DNA of 64,000 nucleotides from Gammaproteobacteria bacterium (GCA_018828385.1 JAHJVE010000009.1:100910-164909), one strand, 5' to 3'; counted from the stretch's first letter, positions 36,083-46,424 are shown. The notes: generated by a model not told the origin, from the letters alone. Program-made: numbers and translations.

Positions 36083-37879
36083 ATGGAACTCTTTCGGCGA
36101 CTCTACGATTGGAACGAGCGGACTTTCTGGAATTCGCTGACCAAGAAACTGATGAGTTTCTTGCTGCTCTTCTTCATCGATCTGGCTTATCTCGGGGTTT
36201 ATTTCCAGCAGAAACGTACGGTAGCCGAGGAGGTGGGCAAGGCTGGCGTCAGTGCCGAGACCTTGCAGCGTATCTCCGAGGGAATGGATCACGGCTTGCT
36301 GCTGATGGTCGGGCTGACTGTCTTCGCTTTGTCCTGGAATGTTCTCCAGATTCTCTATATTCGTCATCTGATCCTGCGCCCGATCCGCATGATCGCCACG
36401 ATCTTCGACGAGATCGGCCGTGGCGAGGGCGATTTCTCGCGCAACCTGCCGACCATCACGCACGACGAATTGCGTACGCTGGCCGAGGCCTACAACCGTT
36501 TTGCCGACAAGATGCGGGAAATCATCAGCGAAGTCCGCAAGATGAGTGTCAACATTGCCCGCGAGGCGGTGGTCGTCAAGAAAACCGTTTCCTCGACGGC
36601 GGAGCGGGCCAGTCGGCAAGGTGAAATTGCCAATGTCGTGTTCGGCTCGAGCAGCGAAGCGATCCAGGCAATTCAGGAAGTTTCGAATTCCACCGAACTG
36701 ATTTCGCATTCGACCGACGCCAATCTGGCCACTGCGCGTGCGTCCCTGAACGAGATGCACGAGATTGTCAGCAAGGTACATCTGGTCAGTGACAAGCTGA
36801 CCACTTTCAACGAAACGGTCGATCACCTGGCCCAACGCTCCGACAGCATCCGGAAAATCGCCGGGCTGATTAAGGATATCGCCGACCAGACCAACCTGCT
36901 GGCGCTCAACGCGGCGATCGAGGCGGCGCGGGCCGGCGAAATGGGGCGCGGATTTGCCGTGGTCGCCGACGAAGTTCGCAAACTGGCCGAGCGGGTCAAT
37001 GTGGCGACGCAGGAGATCACCGACAACATCGGTAGCATGATTTCGCTGGTACGCGAAACGCAAAGCGAAAACGAGGTCATCAACCACGACATCCAGCAGA
37101 CACGGCAGGTGGTCGAACGCTCGTCAGGCGAGTTCCAGCGCATGGTCGGCGATTTCGAGCGGACCGGCGACCAGTTGAACCAGATCGCCTCGGCCATGGA
37201 GCAGCTGACCGCAACCAACGGTCAGGTGCACGAGGCGGTGGCCCAGGTTCACGAATTGTCGATCAACGTCTGCGGCAGCATGAAGGATACCGAGCAATCG
37301 ACGCAGACCCTGTGCCAGGCGACCGAAAGCGTCCAGGAACTGGTTTCGCGCTTCAAGATCGGGCGTGGCTCTTTCGACATCAATATCGAGCGCGTCAAGG
37401 AATTCCGCGATCAACTGCAGACCAGCCTGGAGGCGATGCAGGCGCGCGGTATCAACGTCTTCGACCGCAATTATCGCCCCATCGCCGGCACAAACCCGCA
37501 GAAGTATTCAGTCTCCTACGAGGATGCCTACATGCGCGAGTGTCAGCGCATGCTCGATGATGTGCTGGCCGGCATCAAAGGTGGTGTCTATGCCGTCGGT
37601 GTCGACATCAACGGCTTCCTGACCGCCCACAACGCCAAATATTCGAAGCCGATGACCGGCGATTACCAGACCGATCTGGTCGGCAACCGCACGCGTCGCA
37701 AGTTCGAGGCGCCGACCGAATTGCGGGCTGCACGCAATACCCTGCCCATGCTCTTGCAGACCTATATTCGCGATACGGGCGAAGTGCTGTGCGATATCGC
37801 CATGCCGATTATGGTCGCCGGACAGCATTGGGGCAACGTCCGGGTCGGTTGCGACAGCGTGGCTTTGCTCGAAGCCTGA
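36083..37879 (+). CDS. Methyl-accepting chemotaxis protein with C-terminal cytoplasmic sensor-like domain
   Basis: This 598-residue receptor has two membrane helices ([20 protein letters not shown]; about residues 74-93) with only a short periplasmic loop, then HAMP, and the tip [38 protein letters not shown]. After the signalling coil comes an extra domain of about 150 residues ([55 protein letters not shown]). It looks like a PAS/Cache-fold ligand domain placed at the C-terminus. AGGTGA precedes the ATG at 36083. Confidence 0.9.
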   Translation: MELFRRLYDWNERTFWNSLTKKLMSFLLLFFIDLAYLGVYFQQKRTVAEEVGKAGVSAETLQRISEGMDHGLLLMVGLTVFALSWNVLQILYIRHLILRPIRMIATIFDEIGRGEGDFSRNLPTITHDELRTLAEAYNRFADKMREIISEVRKMSVNIAREAVVVKKTVSSTAERASRQGEIANVVFGSSSEAIQAIQEVSNSTELISHSTDANLATARASLNEMHEIVSKVHLVSDKLTTFNETVDHLAQRSDSIRKIAGLIKDIADQTNLLALNAAIEAARAGEMGRGFAVVADEVRKLAERVNVATQEITDNIGSMISLVRETQSENEVINHDIQQTRQVVERSSGEFQRMVGDFERTGDQLNQIASAMEQLTATNGQVHEAVAQVHELSINVCGSMKDTEQSTQTLCQATESVQELVSRFKIGRGSFDINIERVKEFRDQLQTSLEAMQARGINVFDRNYRPIAGTNPQKYSVSYEDAYMRECQRMLDDVLAGIKGGVYAVGVDINGFLTAHNAKYSKPMTGDYQTDLVGNRTRRKFEAPTELRAARNTLPMLLQTYIRDTGEVLCDIAMPIMVAGQHWGNVRVGCDSVALLEA

Positions 37880-37925
37880 CCTACTGAAGCAACGGTGCCC
37901 GCGAGCACCGTTGCCGGGTCGATGA

Positions 37926-38417
37926 CTAGACTAGCGGTTTTGTCGAGACGATGACCCCATCCTCGTCCGAGTAGAGGTATTCGCCCGGATTGAAGGTGAC
38001 ACCGCCAAAGGTTACGGCGATATTCTTGTCCCCCACCCCTTTTTTGAGCGTTTTCTGCGGGTGGGTATTGAGTGCGCGGACACCGATGTCGATACCATTG
38101 ATGTCGCCAGAATCGCGAATGCAGCCGTACACAACGACCCCGGCCCAACCATTCTTGGCAGCCAAGATGGCCAGTTGATCACCGACCAGGGCACAACGCA
38201 GCGAACCGCCGCCATCGATGACGAGCACCTTGCCCTGGCCGTCCTCGGCAAAGGCTTCGCGAACCAGCGAGTTGTCCTCGAAAATCTTTAGCGTGACGAT
38301 CTCGCCGGAAAAGCTCGTGCGGCCGCCGTAGCGCTGGAACATGGGGGCGACGACGCGCACCGTTTTGCCCAGTTCGTTTTCGAATTCATCGCAAAGGTCA
38401 GGGGTCTTGAAGGTCAT
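37926..38417 (-). CDS. rraA: RraA-family protein (RNase E inhibitor-like / 4-hydroxy-4-methyl-2-oxoglutarate aldolase fold)
   Basis: This 163-residue protein starts [20 protein letters not shown] and has the RraA core [41 protein letters not shown] and GCIRDS. The family comprises RNase E regulators and related aldolases with the same fold. The GD...R..D residues typical of aldolase activity are present, so both roles are open. The ATG at 38417 follows GAGGATTTGAG. It is downstream of clpA, with a terminator between. Confidence 0.9.
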   Translation of the reverse strand: MTFKTPDLCDEFENELGKTVRVVAPMFQRYGGRTSFSGEIVTLKIFEDNSLVREAFAEDGQGKVLVIDGGGSLRCALVGDQLAILAAKNGWAGVVVYGCIRDSGDINGIDIGVRALNTHPQKTLKKGVGDKNIAVTFGGVTFNPGEYLYSDEDGVIVSTKPLV

Positions 38418-38430
38418 GCTCAAATCCTCG

Positions 38431-38463
38431 AAATAAAAAAGCCGTGCAATGTTGCACGGCTTT
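38431..38463 (-). terminator. Terminator of clpS-clpA
   Basis: AAAGCCGTGCAA pairs with TTGCACGGCTTT; the reverse strand continues with TTTTTATTT. It is a strong intrinsic terminator 20 bases past the clpA stop. Confidence 0.88.
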
Positions 38464-38482
38464 GGGGGGGGATGGCAATCGC

Positions 38483-40744
38483 TTAGACGACCGCTTCGGC
38501 CTTTTCTTCCTCGAAACCGAGTTTGATTTTGCCGTCCTTGTCGAGGTCGACCGTAACGCGCCCACCGTTCGCCAGTTTGCCGAACAGCAACTCGTCGGCC
38601 AACGCGGAGCGAATGGTGTCCTGGATCAGCCGGGCCATCGGACGGGCACCCATGAGCGGATCGAAGCCCTTTTCGGCCAGCAGCTCTTTCACGGCATCGG
38701 TGAAGTGCGCTTCCACCTTCTTCTCGTGCAACTGTTCCTCAAGCTGCATGAGGAACTTGTCGACAACGCGCAGGATAACCTCGTGGTCGAGCGGGCCGAA
38801 GGAGATCGTTGCATCGAGGCGATTGCGGAATTCCGGCGTGAACAGGCGCTTGATTTCGACCATTTCGTCGCCGGTCTGCTTCGAACTGGTAAAGCCCATG
38901 CTCGATTTCTGCAGGTCGGCAGCACCGGCGTTAGTGGTCATGATGATCACCACATTGCGGAAATCGGACTTGCGGCCGTTGTTGTCGGTCAGCGTGCCGT
39001 GGTCCATGACCTGCAGCAGGATGTTGAAGATGTCCGGATGGGCCTTCTCGATTTCGTCGAGGAGCAGCACGCAATACGGCTTCTTGGTCACGCCTTCGGT
39101 GAGCAGGCCGCCCTGCTCGAAGCCGACATAGCCCGGTGGCGCCCCGATCAGGCGGGAGACCGCATGGCGTTCCATGTACTCGCTCATGTCAAAGCGAAGC
39201 AGCTCAACGCCAAGGCAATAGGCCAACTGCTTGGCAACTTCGGTCTTGCCGACGCCGGTCGGGCCGCTGAACAGGAAGGAACCGATTGGCTTGCCCGGAT
39301 TGCCCAGCCCCGAACGGGCCATCTTGATGGCCTGGGCCAGCGCGTCGATAGCCTTGTCCTGGCCAAAGACGACTGCTTTCAGGTCGCGATCAAGGTTCTT
39401 CAGCGCACCACGATCATCCAGCGTCACGTGCTGCGACGGGATACGGGCGATTTTGGCAACGATCTCTTCGATGTCGGTCTTGTTGATGACTTTCTTCTGC
39501 TTGGATTTCGGCAGGATACGTTGCGCGGCCCCGGCTTCGTCGATCACATCGATGGCCTTGTCCGGCAGATGACGGTCGGTAATGTAGCGGGCCGACAATT
39601 CGACCGCCGACGAAATCGCCGTGGCCGAATACTTGATGCCGTGATGCGCTTCAAAACGGGCTTTGAGTCCCTTGAGAATCTCTACCGTTTCAGCGACGGA
39701 CGGTTCATTGACGTCGATTTTCTGGAAGCGCCGGGACAGCGCGCTGTCCTTCTCGAAAATGCCGCGGAATTCGGTATAGGTCGTCGCACCGATGCACTTG
39801 AGTTGCCCGGAAGACAGTGCCGGCTTGAGCAGGTTGGATGCATCAAGTGTACCGCCCGAGGCTGAACCGGCGCCGATCAGCGTGTGGATCTCGTCGATGA
39901 ACAGGATGGCCTGCGGATTATCCTGCAGGGCCTTGAGAACACCTTTGAGGCGCTGCTCGAAATCGCCGCGATACTTGGTGCCAGCCAGCAACGAACCCAT
40001 GTCGAGCGAATAGACATTGGCCTTGGCCAGGATCTCCGGTACGTCCCCCTCGACCACCTTGCGCGCCAGTCCTTCGGCAATCGCCGTCTTGCCGACGCCG
40101 GCTTCGCCGACCAGCAGGGGATTGTTCTTGCGGCGCCGGCAAAGGGTCTGGATAACGCGCTCCAGTTCCTTGTCCCGGCCGATCAGCGGATCGATCTTGC
40201 CCTGCAGCGCGAGTGCGTTGAGGTTGATCGTGTATTGCTCAAGCGGCCCGGCTTCGGCTTTTTCGCCGTCGGTTTCAACTTCGCCTTCCGGTGCGGCCTT
40301 GGCTTGCTGCGGCACCTTGCTGATGCCGTGCGAGATGTAATTGACCACGTCGAGCCGTGTCACGCCCTGCTTCTGCAGGAAATAGACAGCGTGCGAATCC
40401 TTCTCGCCGTAGATGGCGACCAGCACGTTGGCGCCGTTAACTTCCTTCTTGCCCGAAGACTGGACGTGCAGGATGGCACGCTGGATGACGCGCTGGAAAC
40501 CGAGTGTTGGTTGAGTATCGATGTCGTCCTCGCCGGAAACGGTCGGCGTATGTTCATCGATGAAATTGGTCAGATCCTTGCGCAGCGTGTCGGTCTTGGC
40601 GCCGCAGGAGCGCAGGGCCTCGGCCGCAGACGGATTGTCGATCAGTGCCAGCAGCAGATGTTCGACGGTAATGAACTCGTGGCGTTTTTGACGCGCCTCG
40701 ACGAAGGCCATGTGCAGGCTGACTTCGAGTTCCTGGGCAATCAT
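38483..40744 (-). CDS. clpA: ATP-dependent Clp protease ATP-binding subunit ClpA
   Basis: This 753-residue AAA+ unfoldase has a Clp N-domain ([20 protein letters not shown]). D1 has Walker [18 protein letters not shown] and Walker [16 protein letters not shown]2 has [20 protein letters not shown] and [13 protein letters not shown]. It feeds substrates to ClpP, which is not in the window. The ATG at 40744 shares one base with the clpS stop (TGATG) and follows GGAGGAAAA inside clpS, indicating coupled synthesis of adaptor and unfoldase. Confidence 0.97.
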   Translation of the reverse strand: MIAQELEVSLHMAFVEARQKRHEFITVEHLLLALIDNPSAAEALRSCGAKTDTLRKDLTNFIDEHTPTVSGEDDIDTQPTLGFQRVIQRAILHVQSSGKKEVNGANVLVAIYGEKDSHAVYFLQKQGVTRLDVVNYISHGISKVPQQAKAAPEGEVETDGEKAEAGPLEQYTINLNALALQGKIDPLIGRDKELERVIQTLCRRRKNNPLLVGEAGVGKTAIAEGLARKVVEGDVPEILAKANVYSLDMGSLLAGTKYRGDFEQRLKGVLKALQDNPQAILFIDEIHTLIGAGSASGGTLDASNLLKPALSSGQLKCIGATTYTEFRGIFEKDSALSRRFQKIDVNEPSVAETVEILKGLKARFEAHHGIKYSATAISSAVELSARYITDRHLPDKAIDVIDEAGAAQRILPKSKQKKVINKTDIEEIVAKIARIPSQHVTLDDRGALKNLDRDLKAVVFGQDKAIDALAQAIKMARSGLGNPGKPIGSFLFSGPTGVGKTEVAKQLAYCLGVELLRFDMSEYMERHAVSRLIGAPPGYVGFEQGGLLTEGVTKKPYCVLLLDEIEKAHPDIFNILLQVMDHGTLTDNNGRKSDFRNVVIIMTTNAGAADLQKSSMGFTSSKQTGDEMVEIKRLFTPEFRNRLDATISFGPLDHEVILRVVDKFLMQLEEQLHEKKVEAHFTDAVKELLAEKGFDPLMGARPMARLIQDTIRSALADELLFGKLANGGRVTVDLDKDGKIKLGFEEEKAEAVV

Positions 40745-41052
40745 CAATTTTCCTCCATGATGCAGGCAAGCGGGTGTTGGTGCTGGCGTGCGAATGCAAT
40801 GACCTGTTCAACTTTGGTTGCAGCAATATCCCGGGGAAAAACCCCGCAGACGCCACGACCCTCGTTGTGAACTTTGAGCATGATTTGCGTTGCTTGTTCA
40901 GTATCCAGAGAAAAAAACCGCTGCAGAACGGTGATCACGAAATCCATCGGCGTGTAATCGTCGTTCAACAACAGTACCTTGTACATCTTGGGCGGTCCCA
41001 GCTTGCTGCGCTGCGCCGCCAACTGTCCGCCTTCCTGTGCCTTTGTAGCCAT
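40744..41052 (-). CDS. clpS: ClpS adaptor protein
   Basis: This 102-residue adaptor has a disordered N-terminus and the core [20 protein letters not shown], with LNDDYTPM as the N-degron pocket, and [20 protein letters not shown]. It delivers N-end-rule substrates to ClpA. It is co-transcribed with clpA and divergent from the cold-shock gene at 41325. Confidence 0.96.
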   Translation of the reverse strand: MATKAQEGGQLAAQRSKLGPPKMYKVLLLNDDYTPMDFVITVLQRFFSLDTEQATQIMLKVHNEGRGVCGVFPRDIAATKVEQVIAFARQHQHPLACIMEEN

Positions 41053-41176
41053 GCGTTCGATTCTATACAGTCCGTCTTAATCCGCAATATAAAACATGGG
41101 GACGAATCAGCCGATTTCCAGATCAGTACAGCTATTTGCTGCGGAAAAGTTTGCTGCGGCGCCGCAACGAAACTTG

Positions 41177-41205
41177 TTGACGACATAATTCAACTGGCGT
41201 AGAAA
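41177..41205 (+). promoter_or_regulatory. Candidate cspA promoter with long 5' UTR
   Basis: TTGACG and TAGAAA are separated by 17 bases. The start of transcription would be about 113 bases before the ATG, fitting the long cold-sensing leader of cspA-family mRNAs. Confidence 0.55.
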
Positions 41206-41324
41206 GCAAACGTGTTTGGCTTCTAGATGTATCGAGGTTGCTGCAATGCGCCGGGTCACTGAGTTCAAACAGGGAGTCGGGGAGACCCGCAAATTTGTTC
41301 GTCTTTTGTAAGAAAGTTGCAAAC

Positions 41325-41528
41325 ATGGCACTCGGTACTGTCAAGTGGTTCAATGATTCCAAAGGTTTTGGCTTTATCACTCCTGATGATGGCAGCGAAG
41401 ATCTTTTCGCACATTTCTCCGCCATCAACATGAATGGCTTCAAGACCCTGAAGGAAGGCCAGAAAGTTTCCTTCGACGTCGTGCAAGGCCCCAAGGGCAA
41501 GCAGGCTTCCAATATCCAGGGCACCTAA
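41325..41528 (+). CDS. cspA: Cold-shock domain protein
   Basis: This 67-residue protein is a single cold-shock domain: [20 protein letters not shown] with RNP-1 (KGFGFI) and RNP-2 (DLFAHFSAI). It binds single-stranded RNA/DNA as a chaperone. The start at 41325 gives the exact family length, though the frame is open upstream. A long untranslated leader and an intrinsic terminator flank it. Confidence 0.96.
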   Translation: MALGTVKWFNDSKGFGFITPDDGSEDLFAHFSAINMNGFKTLKEGQKVSFDVVQGPKGKQASNIQGT

Positions 41529-41548
41529 GCTTCGGATTGCTGCACGTT

Positions 41549-41580
41549 AAAAAGCCCGCCTGATTTCAGGCGGGTTTTTT
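41549..41580 (+). terminator. Terminator of cspA
   Basis: AAAAAGCCCGCCTGA pairs with TCAGGCGGGTTTTTT around TT. It lies 20 bases past the stop. Confidence 0.92.
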
Positions 41581-41600
41581 CTATTCTGGCGTCGAAATGA

Positions 41601-41912
41601 TCAGGTGACGGTGGTTTCGTCCTGGCGCTGTTCGCCAAGGTTGTCTTTCCAGGCAACCGATAATTTGTCACCGATCTTCATGCCGCGCGCCTTGAAGGCG
41701 AACAGCGGGTTTTTGGAGATCGACGTATTGAGTTGTCCGTCGATGATCGGCTTTCCATTCAGGCTGACCGTGAACGTCTGGATGAAGCGCATCGGCAAAC
41801 GCTGCCCCTGGTCGTCCTTGCGCTGACCGGTCTCCATGGGGTGCTGCATGAGGATGCGAATGTCGGTGATTTCACCCTGGGTCTGAGCGCGAATCTTGAT
41901 TCGATCTGCCAT
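41601..41912 (-). CDS. soxZ: Thiosulfate-oxidation carrier subunit SoxZ
   Basis: This 103-residue protein begins MADRIKIRAQTQGEITDIRI and has LMQHPMETGQRKD and NPLFAFKARGMKIGDKLSVA, typical of SoxZ. It forms a periplasmic heterodimer with SoxY that carries sulfur intermediates on the SoxY cysteine. Its start is two bases after the soxY stop. No soxAX, soxB or soxCD lies nearby. Confidence 0.93.
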   Translation of the reverse strand: MADRIKIRAQTQGEITDIRILMQHPMETGQRKDDQGQRLPMRFIQTFTVSLNGKPIIDGQLNTSISKNPLFAFKARGMKIGDKLSVAWKDNLGEQRQDETTVT

Positions 41913-41914
41913 GT

Positions 41915-42388
41915 TCAGCCTCCACATCCGCCAAGCGTTACCTTGATCTCGCGGAAGGCAACATGGGATTTCCCGTCTGCAGTTTTGGCCACCGCCCGGA
42001 TGCGTGTGGTTTCAGCCATTTTGAGCTGGGCTCGCACGTAAGGCAGAACCGGGCCGGAGAATTCGATGGCCGAGCACAGCGGCATCGGATTTTTGTCGGC
42101 GAAGATGGCCAGGCTGCGGGTATTGGCGATATTACTGGTGATGTCGACTTCGACCTTGGCGCCGTTTTCGGCGATCTCCGGGGCGTTGATCACGATGTCA
42201 CGTGATTCGATGGCATTGGCGCTGCCGTAAGCTTTCAGCGCGTCATTGACGGTGAGGGCAGTAAAGGCGTTTTTGTTCCACTCGGCGGCCAGCAGGCGAG
42301 AGGGGGCAAGCAGCCCGGTACCGATCAGGGGCGATAGCAGGGCGGCCGAGGCTCCGCCTTTGAGGAGTTTTCTGCGCAGTTCGAACAT
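41915..42388 (-). CDS. soxY: Thiosulfate-oxidation carrier protein SoxY
   Basis: This 157-residue protein has a Tat-type signal ([20 protein letters not shown]) and ends in the GGCGG motif, whose cysteine (residue 155) carries sulfur intermediates. The mature part includes [20 protein letters not shown]. It follows moaC by 17 bases on the same strand and is coupled to soxZ. The longer frame upstream overlaps moaC and is rejected. Confidence 0.93.
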   Translation of the reverse strand: MFELRRKLLKGGASAALLSPLIGTGLLAPSRLLAAEWNKNAFTALTVNDALKAYGSANAIESRDIVINAPEIAENGAKVEVDITSNIANTRSLAIFADKNPMPLCSAIEFSGPVLPYVRAQLKMAETTRIRAVAKTADGKSHVAFREIKVTLGGCGG

Positions 42389-42405
42389 GTTCTGTTGCGG
42401 GATGG

Positions 42406-42888
42406 CTATTCGGCGATCCAGTGGCCGGATTTGCCGCCGGCTTTTTCCAGCAGGCGGATGTTGTCGATGCGCATTCCGCGGTCGACGGCCTTGCACATGT
42501 CGTAGATGGTGAGCAGGCCGACCGATGTTGCGGTCAGTGCTTCCATTTCGACACCGGTTCGGCCGAAGCATTCGGCGACGACTTCGCAATGCACGGCGTT
42601 TCGGGTTTCGTCGATTGAGAAATCGGCGGTAACGCGGGTCAGGGTGATCGGGTGGCACAGCGGAATGAGGTCGCCGGTGCGTTTGGAGGCCTGGATGGCG
42701 GCAATGCGCGCAATGCCGAGGACGTCGCCTTTTTTGGCCGAGCCGGAACGAATCAGCGCCAAGGTCTCGGGCTTCATGAAAATGCTGCCGCAGGCGCGGG
42801 CAACGCGGGCGGTTTCTGCCTTGTTGCCGACGTCGACCATATGAGCCTGGCCGGCGGTGTCGAAATGAGTCAGGGTCTGTTTGGTCAC
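42406..42888 (-). CDS. moaC: Cyclic pyranopterin monophosphate synthase
   Basis: This 160-residue protein catalyses the second step of molybdenum-cofactor synthesis. It has [40 protein letters not shown] with LCHPI, and [20 protein letters not shown], whose Lys is catalytic. It is the first gene of an unusual moaC-soxY-soxZ cluster and is divergent from the peptidase gene. Confidence 0.96.
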   Translation of the reverse strand: MTKQTLTHFDTAGQAHMVDVGNKAETARVARACGSIFMKPETLALIRSGSAKKGDVLGIARIAAIQASKRTGDLIPLCHPITLTRVTADFSIDETRNAVHCEVVAECFGRTGVEMEALTATSVGLLTIYDMCKAVDRGMRIDNIRLLEKAGGKSGHWIAE

Positions 42889-42951
42889 GGGATTTACGAT
42901 TGGTTACGATGCGCCGTAAGGGCTGTTTCGAGGCTGCGGTATCATAGCACC

Positions 42952-44400
42952 ATGCACTTGAGCCAACGTTTGATCGCCGCCCTTCTTGCTTGCACGCTGG
43001 CTTTGCCGCCGGCGGCAGCCGACGGGTTGCCGGAACTGGGCGACGCGGCGAGCAATGATTTGTCGCTGGCCACCGAAAAGAAAATCGGTCAGCAGATCAT
43101 GCATGAAATTCGCTGGCGTGAGCCGTCGTATCTCGATGATGCCGACGTCGAGGCCTACCTAAATCAACTGGGCGGTCGATTGGCGGCGGTGAGCAGCGAT
43201 CCCGGTTTCGGGTTTTACTTTTTTCCGATCAACGATCCGAACATCAACGCCTTTGCCATGCCCGGTGGTTACATCGGGGTGCACACCGGCCTCATCATGT
43301 CCGCCCAGACCGAGTCGGAGCTGGCTGGCGTCCTGGCGCATGAAATATCGCATGTGACCCAGCGCCACATCGCGCGTCAGGTGTTTCAGTCGAAGCAGAT
43401 CGGCATGGCGTCGATGGTGGCCATGGCGCTGGCTTTGCTGGCGGCGCGTTCGAGTGGCCAGATGGCCGGGGCGGCGATTGCCACGACGCAGGCCGGGGCG
43501 ATTTCGGCGCAGTTGGCCTTTTCCCGCGATTTCGAGCGTGAGGCTGATCGGCAGGGCTTCGAAATTTTGCGCAAATCGGGCTTTGATGTGCGCGGGATGG
43601 GTGTTTTTTTTCAGCGTCTGCAAAAGTCGGTTCGCCTCTATGAGAACAATGCGACCGCCTATTTGCGAACTCACCCGCTGACCGGCGAGCGTTTGACCGA
43701 CATGCAGAACCGGGAACAGGCGGTGTCCTATCGCCAGGTGGCGGATAGTGCCGATTTCCAGTTGGTGCGGGCCAAGGTGCGGGCCATGCAGGGGCGGCCC
43801 GGCGATGCGGTGAAGGATATGGCGGACTTGCTGCGCGAACGGAAGTTTGCGTCGGAAGCGGCCATTCGTTTTGGCCTGGCATTTGCGCTTTATCGGAACG
43901 AGGACTGGTCCGGGGCAGAGCGGGAAATCGAGGCGATTCGTCGCCTCAAGGTGTCGGCCCCCATGCTTGAGCACTTGCGGGCCGATGTCCGGATCGCCGA
44001 AGGCGATGCAGCGGGCGGGCTGACGGTGTATCGCGATGCGATGATGCGTTTTCCGCTGGATCTGGGTTTGCGCTACGGTTACGGCGGCGCCTTGCTCGGG
44101 ACGCGCCGTTACGATGAGGCGCGCCGCTTTGTCGAGGCGCAGCTGGGCAGTTTTCCGGATGACGTGCGCCTGCATCGGATGCGCAGCGAAAGTTATGCCG
44201 GCCTCGGCCGGAAGGCCATGCAGCATCGGGCGCTGGCCGAGGTTTTTGCCTTGCAGGGGCAGACGGCGGGGGCGGTCGAACAGTTGCAGCTGGCGCAGAA
44301 GGCGGGCGATGCCAATTTTTTCGAGATGTCTTCGATTGACGCGCGTTTGCGCGAATTGAAGCAGCGACTGATCGATGAACTGAAGGAAAAGCGCAATTAA
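42952..44400 (+). CDS. bepA: BepA/YfgC-type periplasmic M48 metallopeptidase with TPR domain
   Basis: This 482-residue protein has a signal peptide (MHLSQRLIAALLACTLALPP) and an M48 peptidase domain with zinc motif LAHEISHV (His130, Glu131, His134) and third ligand in FEREADRQGFE. A TPR-like C-terminal half follows (LRADVRIAEGDAAGGLTVYR and others). BepA assists outer-membrane protein quality control. The start at 42952 is chosen for the signal peptide. Confidence 0.92.
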   Translation: MHLSQRLIAALLACTLALPPAAADGLPELGDAASNDLSLATEKKIGQQIMHEIRWREPSYLDDADVEAYLNQLGGRLAAVSSDPGFGFYFFPINDPNINAFAMPGGYIGVHTGLIMSAQTESELAGVLAHEISHVTQRHIARQVFQSKQIGMASMVAMALALLAARSSGQMAGAAIATTQAGAISAQLAFSRDFEREADRQGFEILRKSGFDVRGMGVFFQRLQKSVRLYENNATAYLRTHPLTGERLTDMQNREQAVSYRQVADSADFQLVRAKVRAMQGRPGDAVKDMADLLRERKFASEAAIRFGLAFALYRNEDWSGAEREIEAIRRLKVSAPMLEHLRADVRIAEGDAAGGLTVYRDAMMRFPLDLGLRYGYGGALLGTRRYDEARRFVEAQLGSFPDDVRLHRMRSESYAGLGRKAMQHRALAEVFALQGQTAGAVEQLQLAQKAGDANFFEMSSIDARLRELKQRLIDELKEKRN

Positions 44401-44442
44401 TCGAGGTAAAATCGCGTCTCTAATCCATTTGGTCGAATGAAC

Positions 44443-44670
44443 ATGGAATTTAATCGCGATCTCGACGTTAAAGGGCTGAACTGCCCGTTGCCCATTCTGC
44501 GTACCAAGAAAGCGCTTGCCGAGATGGAAACCGGCCAGATTTTGCGGGTGGTGGCAACCGATCCCGGCGCCATGAAGGATTTTCCCGCTTTCGCCAAGCA
44601 GACCGGCAACGAATTGCTGGCGCAAAGTGAAGAAAATCGCGTTTTCGAGTTTTTCCTGAAGCGCAAATAA
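44443..44670 (+). CDS. tusA: TusA-family sulfur carrier protein
   Basis: This 75-residue protein has the TusA signature LDVKGLNCPLPILRTKKALA, with sulfur-accepting Cys14 in CPxP. It relays persulfide sulfur for tRNA thiolation, or in sulfur oxidisers for the Sox/Dsr/Hdr routes. The start at 44443 fits the family; an ATG two codons earlier is possible. Its stop is close to, and may overlap, the N-terminal extension of pabB. Confidence 0.93.
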   Translation: MEFNRDLDVKGLNCPLPILRTKKALAEMETGQILRVVATDPGAMKDFPAFAKQTGNELLAQSEENRVFEFFLKRK

Positions 44671-44771
44671 GCACTGAATTCACCGCATTTTTCGAGGACA
44701 GGCGGGCGCCGGCAGGCGAACCCGCCGCTTGGCGTTTTGAGGGGCTGATCGATTGCCTTGAGGTCTGCGAC

Positions 44772-46424
44772 ATGGCGTCGCTGGAAGCGGTATTGCAGAC
44801 CTTGCAGGATGATCCGCAATGGACGGTGGTTGGCCTCGACTATGAACTCGGCTATCTGCTGGAACCCAAGTCGGCGCCGCTTGGCTGGCAGCCGGATGGG
44901 CGAGTACTGGCCCGCTTCTGGCGCTTTTCAGAGCGGATTTCGCTGTCTGCGCAAGATGCCGAGGCCTGGTTGCAACAGCCTGGCCGCGGCGTCGGCGGCA
45001 TCGGCGACGTGCAGCCGGCAATCGATGAAGAAAGCTTCGTTGCTACGGTCAACCGGATAAAACGGCTGATTTTCGAAGGTGACTGCTATCAGGTCAATTT
45101 CACCTTCCCGCTCGATTTTGCCTGGTTCGGTTCGCCGCTGGCGCTCTATGCCCGGTTGCGCCAGCGTCAGCCGGTTCGCTACGGCGGCTTCGTCGGCGAT
45201 GCCGCGCAGGGTCTGCTGTCGCTGTCGCCGGAGTTGTTTCTGGAACGTTGCGGCGACCGGCTGCTGACCAAGCCGATGAAGGGCACGGCACCGCGTAGCG
45301 CCCCGCCCGAACAACTGCGCGACTCGGAAAAGGACCGGGCGGAAAACCTGATGATCGTCGACCTGCTGCGCAACGACCTCGGCCGCGTCGCCGAGCTGGG
45401 CAGCGTCGCGGTCGACCGCCTGTTCGACATCGAGGACTACCCGACGCTCTGGCAGATGGTGTCGGAGGTTTCGGCCAAGGTCGGCGGGCGGAGTTTTGGC
45501 GAAATCCTGCGCGCCCTGTTTCCCTGTGGTTCGATCACCGGGGCGCCGAAAATCCGCGCCATGCAGATCGCGGCTGAACTGGAAAATGCCGAGCGCGGCA
45601 TCTACACAGGGGCGCTGGGCTGGCTGGCGCCGGATGGCGATTTTCGCCTCAACGTGGCGATTCGCACGCTGGAATTGGGCGCCGATGGCCGTGGCAAGCT
45701 GGGCGTCGGCAGCGGCATCGTCGCCGACTCGCAGCCGGCGGCCGAATGGCAGGAATGCCTGCTCAAGTCGCGTTTCCTGCAGGACTGCGATCCCGGCCTG
45801 CTCTTGATCGAAACGCTGCGCCGGGAAGACGGGCGCTATCCGCGGCTGGCTGGGCATCTCGAGCGTTTGCGCCGGTCGGCGGCGTGGCTGGGGTTTGCCT
45901 GCGACGAAACGCGCCTGGCCGAATTGTTGGCCGCGCAGCCCGTCGCTGGCACTTGGCGGGTGAGGCTGACGCTGGCGAAGGATGGCCGGATCGATGTCCT
46001 GTCCTTTCCGCTCACGGCCGAGGCGGACGGGCCGCGCCATGCCGTGCTGGCGGCGCGGGCGATTGAATCAGGCTATCCGCTACGTCGCCACAAAACCACG
46101 GACCGGGCGCTGTACGACGCGGCGCTCAAGGGGGTGGCGGGCGATGCGCAGGTTTTCGACGTGGTTTTTCTGAATGAGCGCGGCGAAGTGGCCGAAGGGG
46201 CGCGCAGCACTGTTTTCGTCGAGCGCGATGGCGTCCTGCAGACTCCGCCGCTGGCCAGTGGCGCCTTGCCCGGCGTCTTGCGGGCAGCATTGCTGGCCAA
46301 CGGGCAGGCGCGGGAGGCGGTGCTCTATCCGGCCGATCTGGCCGACGGTTTCTGGCTGGGAAATGCCCTCAGGGGGCTGATGCGGGTATCGCTACGGTCA
46401 ACCGGAAAAAACGGCCAAATTTGA
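44772..46424 (+). CDS. pabB: Aminodeoxychorismate synthase component I fused to aminodeoxychorismate lyase-like domain
   Basis: This 550-residue fusion makes 4-aminobenzoate for folate. Residues about 1-335 are a chorismate-binding PabB domain (LIFEGDCYQVNFTF, MKGTAPRSAPPEQLRDSEKD, ENLMIVDLLRNDLGRVAELG, GSITGAPKIRAM). The rest is a PLP fold-IV PabC domain (LLIETLRREDGRYPRLAGHL, with Lys in LRRHKTTDRALYD). The PabB homology begins upstream of this ATG: the same frame back to 44667 reads TEFTAFFEDRRAPAGEPAAW without any ATG, GTG or TTG. The last residues (LRSTGKNGQI) come from a repeat copy, as does ATVNRIKRLIFEG. Confidence 0.9.
   Translation: MASLEAVLQTLQDDPQWTVVGLDYELGYLLEPKSAPLGWQPDGRVLARFWRFSERISLSAQDAEAWLQQPGRGVGGIGDVQPAIDEESFVATVNRIKRLIFEGDCYQVNFTFPLDFAWFGSPLALYARLRQRQPVRYGGFVGDAAQGLLSLSPELFLERCGDRLLTKPMKGTAPRSAPPEQLRDSEKDRAENLMIVDLLRNDLGRVAELGSVAVDRLFDIEDYPTLWQMVSEVSAKVGGRSFGEILRALFPCGSITGAPKIRAMQIAAELENAERGIYTGALGWLAPDGDFRLNVAIRTLELGADGRGKLGVGSGIVADSQPAAEWQECLLKSRFLQDCDPGLLLIETLRREDGRYPRLAGHLERLRRSAAWLGFACDETRLAELLAAQPVAGTWRVRLTLAKDGRIDVLSFPLTAEADGPRHAVLAARAIESGYPLRRHKTTDRALYDAALKGVAGDAQVFDVVFLNERGEVAEGARSTVFVERDGVLQTPPLASGALPGVLRAALLANGQAREAVLYPADLADGFWLGNALRGLMRVSLRSTGKNGQI
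45042..45079 (+). repeat. Interspersed repeat-like copy 10 (inside pabB)
   Basis: GCTACGGTCAACCGGATAAA then ACGGCTGATTTTCGAAGG. The first half is perfect and the second half diverged. It is read as ATVNRIKRLIFEG in a region that is conserved in PabB anyway, so convergence cannot be excluded. Confidence 0.5.
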
